From NCBI GenBank assembly GCA_023807065.1, contig JAJJLU010004290.1:1-15295 (forward strand): 15,295 nt of DNA, in the 5' to 3' direction. Shown in pieces: positions 10,901-15,295 of the stretch. The notes beneath the pieces were generated by a model that was not told where the DNA came from, did not search any database, and was given only the letters and a program-made list of their open reading frames with translations. Numbering within the stretch: the stretch's first letter is position 1; each line of letters opens with the position of its first letter. Both the position numbers and the translations under genes were made by a program. The stretch is from Isotricha intestinalis (lineage: Eukaryota; Ciliophora; Litostomatea; Vestibuliferida; Isotrichidae).

Positions 10901-10929
10901 AAAGTTATTTCCTTTTTATTTTTGCTCAT
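1969..10929 (-). CDS. Giant single-pass membrane protein (2,986 aa) with ubiquitin-like cytosolic head, sequon-rich stalk and beta-rich C-terminal domain
   Basis: One uninterrupted frame from ATG at 10927-10929 to TGA at 1969-1971; an in-frame stop lies 15 codons upstream with no other ATG between, so the start is firm. No signal peptide. Residues about 6-87 resemble a beta-grasp ubiquitin-like fold, ending NKIENGDTIIVLKSK. A Lys/Glu-rich linker leads to a single hydrophobic helix at about 159-182 (FIFLFILFAIIVTAVVIVIL) preceded by basic residues, suggesting an inside-to-outside orientation with about 2,800 residues outside or in a lumen. That part is Asn/Ile/Leu/Glu/Tyr-rich, probably largely helical, and crowded with N-x-S/T sequons. 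It includes an EEN tract (about 393-416), a Trp/Cys island (1380-1391) and a 13-residue tandem duplication near 1677-1702. From about 2783 the sequence switches to alternating beta-like segments with Gly clusters (GAGGGIDF, GFGLEFG). Dibasic-Leu-Asn motifs recur. The layout suggests a surface or organelle-spanning adhesion or scaffold protein. I recognise no named family; function is inference only. Confidence 0.93.
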   Translation of the reverse strand: MSKNKKEITFDFSDYFSEKKVYKLNISNQDPIQNSINKLIKSKKELKSSLKNNPQYFYANEREINKRLNPKENKIENGDTIIVLKSKLKYKERPKKILLPILDENSENRKDIFNDNIKSERNKLNREVVISENEKEKEIVVEHSKCSLINIMCHNNKITLFIFLFILFAIIVTAVVIVILLNNSSKNNIKYENEKLISKLEYRENQIYNLLYKKEIKNMYELNDMTDLSNKKETFNMTQYIHYTLGIEKEEFEIDKHSKIKKKYYNAFLSIDNITIENETDIITNLYFMNFNESKDLRILEKNKKKRNLNEKQIIIIINNETNIIQPIIEFDFYQNGEIKEIYIPNNLEKSLFDNLHELIENFIPVLKENVYCNNITEELNKINKDSLDDNKEENEENEENEENEENEENEENEENEIKNEEEENTLEDDGEERRRLNVKDKKVIKYKIISFEQSILNEEAIRRLNIDSNETENITDYIKEIEYIDSTEDKNYSDINLREYSSQSQDLNSNTNITQYKQGLAGNEEQKLKNSSKIIHSFIEIDDNLGIIKFINMNSSVEMNDNSNEDDYNSNNDENQGNVINENTFNSLEDNFDNKDNSINDNNFTSSINSSFKSMIYIANNTILNKDNFININKEIVNKLKDYFKKYDYKLYNETIYGNKTMRILKDLSHFINEKNNINKEIIVEDIPLDEYKKEKKDKKLRKLIEVYEDTYYGLRNVDIKENVYKANLLGLNIEGEIQNKINQANGKTMSYCHSYFGKIKISYNVNNIQTNIHIITKNLNEMVKSFVSKLNSLEEDLIKRSKNYSEIIINLEKDISDMINKTNIYDFSGKFKNPLKNMYDVVNNFTSNLFGDFLLLINESHSNYTLILNDIENDKLETFKKIREITKNKYIEYINSSINNLDIFSNNTLNYLNDLEELIKDILNFQIDILYDIIDNIEEAKKIFKNFCFLLFNSITKGINIFKYDLSEYLDEMIGELIYITEFVAYGLENDDLLRNALNEETRIITISQLKDFKNIINIIINNLIEGIFNDYNNEMLNSNPQSIKYLTEIKTSQLFKEFEKNSSDLITSIKLKIKYLEKYELYSFNIDKINIINYDLENNLYYNSNVKIIKNIINIKPDFLNESSEIIKNKNKLFNITIKIKNEINKGINEIYDKINIYYHKYKDENIYNFLLNLYHFRESFLDESMNSLLNEFIILINDTINIHLKELIKSNYDLGFQYLNEENKFFNKYKNKKRRIITSGFIKKYSKFIASFKEILSLIYSDLTDIFEKNFYNLKENILNHIKNKLSLINKYYFNSDKYSNSFYFISGLSNEILDYIQNINNYYNENVFNGKIEMNVLNLIQTILYEYDKELYNKFQKLYKYLYNKSDKIKSDNRDFCWSRWRTFKGWKNTYLYTPHTNNINKVVKNLNPTKIYIENYKNQIYDKFILKFNNYLDSCIKISNDFYSNLYLFTENKINNNDNLNELLNEYQNVFYGIFNNTYTNLINKIEKNENINDKIEIVLKEIRNGLEKIKDEYYDFYYLNNQSDFLEYPYEIIIKCNQIINELNDNSNYIKFTINSLYKEKIKNIIKETNYFIKEINNNNYKYISSHLNYSYNFMNYFDVKMDVLNITFQNYENYVNISEKEILKDFNYNILNNLNYDFKLTNIINNIEEFINEFNQTIYDNFTQIICENNTDLINEEEEIENNIDLINEGEEIENIINETNLTNITCEIVLFESKLNYSKYNFQIVKIRNAIYYVKNLYEELDEIYKNELSDENGIAEKIINKEYIKEKDYKINEKNVWLIYNESLNHIKDLNEESKNLLKVYYESFKEDFFEKYPFINEKNKQIFKENIQILNKTLNDNYAPFKNKINNDLNKIYQFLLNVLLNDYNEILNKIFSEINEYDYYSFNETTLNQTFMSFYNSLNNIFNNYLNNVINKVNKDYNFYNAFSYSIKNLYYTQFKIYGENIKEYSKNFNFELFNSTLDLDKYIIDILENDYNNLEFSFVFDYIELYDKYNNKYQKNLNNIIINLRDKALQIFKNNSNIFLNNLKNSKSHVSKDFIFELMENYSNCENYSMIELDEIILEDEKNWEKYENYTKLLEYYLNLTNNTNSTSEDSEENLEENLEEINIEDLEEITYFNKTEYWLYCNNNNYFNYTNIIFEDLDSTNKQLINNILNKINEEINNNKFDSKYLYNFLENEFSSNIIKNNNLSLNELSNNLFYLFENFQDLCEYSFNKIEKKYINHLKDLFVKYFNISYSDFVNNYLFNEINITSHVIILETINSKLNYIKNKIIEENKYYLFLLNNITEIGITSKEVLLNLYPSLSLKINNSLYELFEKIFNEEMTFFFRENKKIFFENFINYLIENNNNENNNFREIHGFYKYFSDLISDRNFNKSLEIISTNLLYDNIINKIKENYYSIINQKMIDLQSILFDLNNQIKEELNKITIFYYSEDMEPIINENNKYMELINEQNNKFIFNIDDEPFILIDNFTSFYLEPPLSQIKDYYNKIEDELLNQLFYLIDNFDDIYGIIKNKFEEFYNIENIQLNYNLSDELLNNYTNNFSNEIYDIKNQLFYYTYINGLDSNNTRRNLNKINNKVNLSKYIEQNNNEYYKSEFNKNEKNNKEKKDFKNTFEFHNKRNLNSNSKEGSFSLSNIINAFKAVNTIFSLFSQSYLSSDFKKILNNLNFFLVKNQQFLIILESSINISLLKFSDFLTPEKLAQLEKKMYYQYTLIEPFVQNYLQTLSDDILKFTNYLNSTSLNYQLIFIELNSTITSIYNELSYIINDKYDIINQGLSLRNLGSIKDKIEKSFGLSIILTYSIVDLDISKEIEIMNPLKLKFGINVFIGFGLEFGIEEIFTGNKQNYIDLYGQSSSSIYGEVGVYYGKGPFELGAGGGIDFLLASRKVGIKYEFNRKEKKDRFSIYLEFNSFELKAYIYIEVKIFEFKVRIELFSVIMKGLKYTIEFQKLVPKASGNKNALIIEYIIISMLGSGSSLKI
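1972..2583 (-). other. Gly-rich beta C-terminal domain of the giant protein
   Basis: Residues about 2783-2986. After thousands of Asn/Glu-rich residues the composition changes sharply. Alternating polar/hydrophobic segments (FSIYLEFNSFELKAYIYI, VKIFEFKVRIELFSVIM), Gly-rich turns (FGINVFIGFGLEFG, GELGAGGG-like GAGGGIDF, YGKGPFELG) and little Asn suggest a beta-sandwich or barrel-like fold. It is the least AT-biased part of the gene and so probably the most constrained. It ends GSGSSLKI just before TGA. I do not recognise the family. Confidence 0.6.
5824..5901 (-). repeat. 39-bp tandem duplication inside the giant gene
   Basis: Two adjacent 39-bp units (5824-5862 and 5863-5901) share ttctatttcttc, cttcattaattaaatc and the tattattt end, with only a few mismatches. 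They code two 13-residue acidic blocks in tandem, DLINEEEEIENN and DLINEGEEIEN. The duplication is in frame and looks recent. Confidence 0.85.
9682..9753 (-). repeat. 9-bp tandem repeat (8 units) coding an EEN tract
   Basis: Eight consecutive copies of attttcttc on the plus strand; the last two begin with g instead of a. Read on the minus strand inside the giant gene they code Glu-Glu-Asn eight times (residues about 393-416). The period is a multiple of three, so unit gain or loss keeps the frame. It sits in an acidic stretch that ends just before the RRRLN motif at 434-438. Confidence 0.95.
10384..10455 (-). other. Transmembrane helix of the giant protein
   Basis: Residues about 159-182 form the one long uncharged hydrophobic run of the 2,986-residue protein (FIFLFILFAIIVTAVVIVIL). 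It is preceded by Lys/His-containing sequence (CHNNK) and followed by polar NNSSKNN. Lack of an N-terminal signal peptide plus the basic N-terminal side favours a type II (N-in, C-out) topology under the positive-inside rule. The topology is inferred. Confidence 0.88.
10669..10914 (-). other. Possible ubiquitin-like (beta-grasp) domain of the giant protein
   Basis: Residues about 6-87. The segment has two opening strands (EITFDFSD and VYKLNIS), a helix-like Lys/Leu-rich stretch (NSINKLIKSKKEL), a strand (PQYFYAN), then INKRLNPKENKIENGDTIIV. The ending 'L-x-x-x-x-x-I-x-x-G-D-T-I-I-V' is the classical last-turn and last-strand pattern of ubiquitin-like domains. It has no C-terminal di-Gly, so it would be a fixed interaction domain rather than a conjugated modifier. 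The call rests on pattern only. Confidence 0.5.
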
Positions 10930-11693
10930 TTTTTCGATATGATTTATTTCAATATTTTTTGGATTGTTAAATATTTTTCAAAAGAAAAATATATACTTAT
11001 TACAAATAAATTTTATAATAACATTAAATTAAAAATATTAGAATTAGAAAGATTACCTTATAAAGTAATGTTTCTAACTATAATTTAATACCATTCACTT
11101 TTATTTATATATGATTTTTTTCTTTTATTTTTTTTATAAGTTTATATATTGCAAAATATATCATTAAATAACACAAGGAAAATATTTATTTTTAGAAAAG
11201 ATTCTTTTATTTATAAATTAGATATTAAAATTAAGTTGATTTATAAAGGTAGGATAACAAATTGATTAAACATTCTATTTTAATAGCTCAATATTTTTAA
11301 TATTTTTTGACTTATTTAATTAGTGTTTAAATTAAATTGTTATTAGTATAAAAAAAAGGTTAAATATTAAAAAATATTAATCAAAAATTCAAAATAAGAA
11401 AAAATAAATTTAATTATATTAAAAAAATAATTGTTTTAATCACTTGTTAAAAAAATGACAGGAAAAATGATTATAATATTTTTATAAATATATTTATTAT
11501 TCCTTGTTATGAATGTTATTCTATGATAATTATCAAAATGAAAATATATTCATTACGAATATTATTCAAATTCCTCTTTATCTAGTTTAGATTCTAATTT
11601 ATCTTTTAAAAATAATTTTAAATTTTACAACAATTTAAAGAAAAATAAAATAAATTAAATTATTTATTATTTAGACAAGTAGTAAATAAAAAA
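10930..11693. other. AT-rich intergenic region upstream of the giant gene
   Basis: Contains the minus-strand 5' flank of the giant gene (right of 10929). No start-proximal consensus can be distinguished from background. A short plus-strand trace at about 11551-11650 (HYEYYSNSSLSSLDSNLSF, then FKNNFKFYNNLKKNKIN before TAA) is Ser/Asn-rich and could be the worn front of the remnant that follows. Nothing else is supportable. Confidence 0.4.
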
Positions 11694-12148
11694 ATGTATT
11701 ATTTATGATGGTTTATATTTTATTTGATTGTTAATGTTATTCCTTCTTTTTTCTATAATGTGATTATATCATCTTTTATTTTATATAATGAATATATATT
11801 TATGCGTTTCAAGCTAATTTCTTTTTTACTTTAAATATATTTGAATTTTGCTTTTTCTTTGCTTCATTTATTGAAAAAGTAAAAAAATTAATAAAATTTA
11901 TTTATATTGGTTCAAGTATAATGGGATTGATTCTTTTAGGAACTGGAAATATCAAGAATAATAAGGATTTTATTTGTTATATTACCAAATATAAATTTAA
12001 TGTTAAGGATAATTATAATATTACTTTTAGATAATTTTGAAAATGAACTATATTGGGCAAAAAATAATCAAATTAGTTTATTTGATTATTCAAAGATATT
12101 TCAATTGAAGATGAAGAATATAATAAAATTAAAGTCACAAATGTTATA
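11694..12148 (+). pseudogene. Remnant of a multi-span membrane protein gene
   Basis: The first frame, from ATG 11694, reads MYYL, TGA at 11706-11708, then WFIFYLIVNVIPSFFYNV and ISSFILYNEYIFMRF, stopping at TAA 11832-11834. An overlapping frame (11792-12031, 80 codons) reads FQANFFFTLNIFEFCFFFAS, then IEKVKKLIK, then FIYIGSSIMGLILLGTGN and DFICYITKYKF, stopping at TAA 12032-12034. A third frame, starting at that TAA plus one base, reads NFENELYWAKNNQISLFDYS. After one more shift it reads SIEDEEYNKIKVTNVIKKMN up to a TAG near 12161. Three hydrophobic segments with short charged loops, a Cys-containing loop and a charged tail suggest a polytopic protein. A seven-helix receptor is one possibility, but no diagnostic motif was seen. 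Stops and frame changes mark it as decayed unless indels are assembly errors. Confidence 0.45.
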
Positions 12149-12161
12149 AAAAAAATGAATT

Positions 12162-12589
12162 AGATTTTAAAAATCAAAATAAGATAAAATTTTATAAATA
12201 TTAATAAAAGATTCTTTATATATCAATTTATACAATAAAGTAAATGAATCTACTGAATAATAAAAATAAATCAAAATCAATATTTGAGAAATATAAAATT
12301 TCTTTTAATAAAGAAAAAAATTATTAAATCAATAAGACAAAAAATAAAGATTATTAATTTAGGAAATTGAAAGTGAAAATATTTTATAAATTATTTAACA
12401 TTAAGTAATTTTTAATATGATTTTTCAAATTTTGAGGTTTCGATAGTATATTTTAATATATTAGCAAAAAAAAAATAAAATTAAAATCATTATAATTGAT
12501 TTTTAAAAATTCAAATAATTCAAAAAGATAAAATTTTATAAAAATACAATTTATAAATTTAAATATACCTTTCTATATTATATAATTAC
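12162..12589. other. AT-rich spacer with weak plus-strand traces
   Basis: Short protein-like pieces follow the membrane-protein remnant on the same strand (for example LYINLYNKVNESTE near 12215-12255, then SKSIFEKYKISFNKEKN), interrupted by several TAA codons. They may be the worn tail of that gene. The rest is A/T-rich with no motif. Confidence 0.35.
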
Positions 12590-13118
12590 CTTAATAGAAG
12601 ATTGATTTAATTTTTCAATATATTCTTTAGGTTGATTATTTTTATCTTCTTCTATTAATAAATTTTTTTCTGGTTATTATTTTATATTTTATATCTCTAA
12701 TTTCAGGTAAAGTAACTATTGGAATTCTATTAGATTCTTCTATTTTTTTCTTCAAATTTGAAAAATATTAAAATATGCTATTTTATTTATTTTTTATTGT
12801 ATTATAATTTAAAAAAATTATATTTTACCTTATTTAGAATCTTTAATCTTCTTTCTTTTTATTTTTTTCATTAGATTGAACAGAAATATCTAATTGAGAT
12901 TTATTATATAAAATTGAAAAATATAGGAATATATTTCCTTTAGATATATAATCATTGTTTCATTATTTTAATAATTCTTATTAAAGTTTCCTTATATAAT
13001 CCTTTTTATTTTTTATTTTTGTTTGTATTTGAATAAAAATATTTTTTGTGATTAATGTATTTCATAAGATTTTTACTACAACAAATATTGATTTACCTTC
13101 AAACAATATAATTTCAAT
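12590..13118 (-). pseudogene. Decayed minus-strand gene of unknown family, possibly once spliced
   Basis: One minus-strand frame (codons ending at 13100, 12851 and 12749) carries protein-like text: IEIILFEGKSIFVVVKIL, a TGA, NTLITKNIFIQIQTKIK and NKKDYIRKL, four stop codons in a short patch, then NDYISKGNIFLYFSILYN and KSQLDISVQSNEKNKKKED. After an AT-rich gap (about 12750-12828) the same frame resumes with KKIEESNRIPIVTLPEIRDI. A one-base frame change follows, then PEKNLLIEEDKNNQPKEY and IEKLNQSSIK. The gap starts AAG|GTAAAA and ends GAAG, so it could be a 79-base intron. AAG|GTAA also occurs at 12589 and 13096. Upstream, a further trace (RRKNISIPKYKNKFKFK) ends at AAG|GTAAATC, 13168. Internal stops and the frame change point to decay, but a multi-exon gene with tiny introns cannot be excluded. 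Family not recognised. Confidence 0.4.
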
Positions 13119-13171
13119 TTTTTAATTATTTAAAATATAAATTTTTTATGAATTAAATATTGATTTACCTT
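13083..13171 (-). repeat. 17-bp direct repeat coinciding with possible splice donors
   Basis: The plus-strand string aaatattgatttacctt occurs at 13083-13099 and again at 13155-13171, exactly 72 bases apart. On the minus strand each copy reads AAG|GTAAATCAATATTT, which looks like an exon end plus intron start. The spacing is a multiple of three, so an in-frame 24-codon coding repeat (GKSIF twice) is the alternative reading. The repeat itself is directly seen; its meaning is open. Confidence 0.6.
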
Positions 13172-13257
13172 AAATTTAAATTTATTCTTATATTTTGGAA
13201 TGGATATATTCTTTCTTCTTAAATAATATTATTAAATTTTATAAATAAAAAATATAT

Positions 13258-14178
13258 ATGAAAATAAATAACTCATTTAAATCAGAAATTAATAACTTAA
13301 AACAAATATATTCCATAAATGCTCATGATAGTTATATTAAACAAATATCAATATTTCCTTCTGGTAATTTAATATCAGTTTCAAATGATTATTCAATAAA
13401 AATATTTAATAATAAATTTGAAATCCTTCAAATAATAAAAAATGCACATGATGACATTATATATGATGTAGATATAAAAGATGAATATAATTTTATAACA
13501 TGTTCAACATATATAATAAAAATATGGTTTAAAAAAGAAATAAAAGTAACAAAATATATTTTAAAACAAGTAATTAATAATGCACATTATAATATAATAT
13601 CAAAAATAATTTTTAATTCAAATGGAAATATAATATCATGTTCATATGATAAATCAGTTAAAATTTGGGAAGAAAATAATATTAATAAATATCAATGTAT
13701 AACTATATTAAAACATATATCATGGGTTTATTCAATATTAATTTTAGAAGATTTAAATATTTTAATTTCTTCTGGAAGTAATGGAACAAAATTTTGGAAT
13801 ATTAATAATTATGAATTTATAAGTTTTATTGAAAATGCTTTTTGCTATAATAATAATTCTTTAAAAAGAATTGATAAAGAAAGAATTATTGTTGGTGGTT
13901 GTGATGGATTAATAAAAATTATTTCTATATCAAAAAAAATTATTATTAAAGAAATTATAAATGAATTTTGGTGTCATTCAATATGTTCAATTCAAAATAA
14001 AAATATTTTCTTAATTGGAGGAAATGGAAATGATATTAAAATATATAGAAATGATAATTATGAATGTATACAAACAATTGAATATGCTCATGAAGGTCAT
14101 ATATATGGAATTATTTTGCTTAAAAATGGAACTATTGCATCTTTTTTTAAAGAAGTTATTAAAATTTGGTCTTTTTAA
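13258..14178 (+). CDS. WD40-repeat protein, seven-blade beta-propeller, 306 aa
   Basis: Complete frame from ATG 13258 to TAA 14176-14178; the bases before the ATG are pure A/T spacer and no longer in-frame start exists. The protein is essentially one seven-blade propeller. Inter-blade His motifs or equivalents begin at about residues 21 (NAHDSYIKQI), 62 (NAHDDIIYDV), 108 (NAHYNIISKI), 152 (KHISWVYSI), 194 (AFCYNNNSL), 236 (EFWCHSICSI) and 277 (YAHEGHIYGI). Blade ends read SIKIF, IKIW, SVKIW, TKFW, IKII, DIKIY and IKIWSF. The Gly-Asn turns SGNLIS and NGNIIS fit the family. The canonical GH is replaced by N-A-H, and most Trp of the W-D are kept while D is lost. There is no other domain, signal or membrane segment. 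Such bare propellers act as protein-interaction platforms; partner and process cannot be told. A broken paralogue lies at 1-691 on the opposite strand. ATA-rich Ile usage and lack of introns match local genes. Confidence 0.92.
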   Translation: MKINNSFKSEINNLKQIYSINAHDSYIKQISIFPSGNLISVSNDYSIKIFNNKFEILQIIKNAHDDIIYDVDIKDEYNFITCSTYIIKIWFKKEIKVTKYILKQVINNAHYNIISKIIFNSNGNIISCSYDKSVKIWEENNINKYQCITILKHISWVYSILILEDLNILISSGSNGTKFWNINNYEFISFIENAFCYNNNSLKRIDKERIIVGGCDGLIKIISISKKIIIKEIINEFWCHSICSIQNKNIFLIGGNGNDIKIYRNDNYECIQTIEYAHEGHIYGIILLKNGTIASFFKEVIKIWSF

Positions 14179-15295
14179 ATTTATTTAATCTATCATATTT
14201 AGACAAAAAATGATTAACATAATGTATTTAAAAATACTTTAAAAACTAAATAATTTAAGATGCTTTCATTAAATTAAAAATATTTTTTAAATTTTTTTTC
14301 ATTTAGTAATTTTTTCTTTTTTTTGAAGTTTTAAATATTCACAAAATATTAAATTTTGAAAATTTTAATTAGATTTTAAAAAAATAATTTTTATTTAAAA
14401 AGAAAAATGAATAAATTGAAGAACCTTTAGTAATAAAAATTTCAAACAAAGAAGATTTTTGAAAGTGAAAATTTTATAATATAAAAGAAATAATTAATTT
14501 ATCAAATAAAAAAGAAATAAAAGAAGAAGATTAAGGAAATTTATGAGAAAAAATACTTCAAAAAATTTATCTTTTAAAATAAAAAATTATATAATTTTTT
14601 AATAAATTTCAATTATTTTAATTTCTAATAATGTTAAAGTAGAAAATATTTTCACTTGTTTAACAATTTTAATAAGTTTACATCAATTCAATTTATTTTT
14701 ATAATTTTTCAAAAATAGAAATGATTTAATTCTGAAAATTTTATTAAGATTAAAGAAAGACATTTAATAAAAATATTTATTATATTATAAATTTTTAAAC
14801 AAAATTAAATCTAATAATTTTGAAAAAATTAATTCTGATAATTAAAAAACTTAATTAGAACATTGGAATTGAATATCTAAAAAGAAATTGTTTTATATAT
14901 TTTTGTTTTAAATCACTCATATAATAAATAAATAAATACTCATATTTCTATGTTTATTTGATTTTTATAATTGAAGAAATTTTTTTAATATAAAAATAGA
15001 GAAAGTTCTATTAAATAAATAAATTTATAAGATTTCATATATGTAAAAAAATAATTTTTATCAAATTTTTAATTATTTTCAAATATTTCTTTTCAAAAAC
15101 TCATATTTTTAATATAATATTATTTTTAATTTGAAAAAGAAAGAAAAAAAAAAAATAATGAATCTGTTGTTATTCCAGTCTAATTTTTAAAATATTTGAA
15201 GGAAAGAAATAGAATAAAAAATATAAAAAAATAATTGACTCAAAGTATTGTTTTTTTAAATTTTATGAAAAAATGGGTTTTTTCTTTTTTTGAAT
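14179..15295. other. AT-rich flank with weak coding traces
   Basis: No gene is supportable in these 1.1 kb. A plus-strand frame at 14415-14531 reads EEPLVIKISNKEDF, two TGA codons in short order, then FYNIKEIINLSNKKEIKEED before TAA 14532-14534, and looks like a small worn fragment. From 14624 another frame gives VKVENIFTCLTILISLHQFN followed by TAA and then KNRNDLILKILLRLKKDI; this is weaker. Long homopolymer runs of A and T make up much of the rest. The right end has no telomere-like repeat. Confidence 0.5.

Noticed and set aside
10930..11693. Promoter elements (TATA box, initiator) for the giant gene
   Set aside because: The region is so A/T-rich that TATA-like strings occur everywhere; none can be supported.
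12573..12589. A 17-base GT...AG unit that looks like a tiny intron
   Set aside because: It would leave a 4-base exon before the next GT and no coding text follows. GT...TAG strings of this kind arise by chance in A/T-rich DNA.
1..15295. Telomere repeats at the window ends, tRNA or rRNA genes, CRISPR arrays, transposase genes or long terminal inverted repeats
   Set aside because: Both ends are ordinary sequence, no GC-richer structured RNA segment exists, and no spaced repeat array was seen. The inverted WD40 copies are diverged genes, not element termini.

Overview
The window is extremely AT-rich eukaryotic DNA. Codons for Asn, Ile, Lys, Leu, Glu and Tyr dominate the proteins, and the intergenic DNA is close to pure A/T. 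An 8,961-bp frame with no internal TAA, TAG or TGA, closed by TGA, plus a second gene closed by TAA with every Gln written CAA, indicates the standard genetic code. This fits an AT-rich protist that keeps standard stops, such as a litostome (rumen-type) ciliate or another anaerobic protist. It argues against ciliates that read TAA/TAG as Gln or TGA as Cys. The exact lineage cannot be fixed from the sequence alone. No rRNA, tRNA, CRISPR array, transposase gene or telomere repeat is visible.

Layout. 1-691, minus strand: a broken WD40-propeller gene, paralogous to the intact one at the right. 846-1219, plus: a decayed coding segment in three successive frames. 1220-1968: AT-rich spacer with at most tiny coding traces. 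1969-10929, minus: one giant intronless gene for a 2,986-residue single-pass membrane protein. It has a short cytosolic head that looks ubiquitin-like, one transmembrane helix at about 159-182, a very long Asn-rich and sequon-rich, probably helical stalk, and a Gly/beta-rich C-terminal domain. 10930-11693: AT-rich spacer with weak traces. 11694-12148, plus: remnant of a multi-span membrane protein. 12590-13118, minus: remnant of another gene, perhaps once spliced. 13258-14178, plus: an intact seven-blade WD40 protein. 14179-15295: AT-rich flank with weak coding traces.

The window therefore holds two intact genes among three or four decayed ones, a 'gene graveyard' pattern typical of fast-evolving accessory or subtelomeric DNA. 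The two WD40 copies lie on opposite strands on either side of the giant gene, so this WD40 family is multi-copy and turning over. Nothing in the sequence shows that the giant protein and the WD40 protein act together. Their neighbourhood may be only positional.
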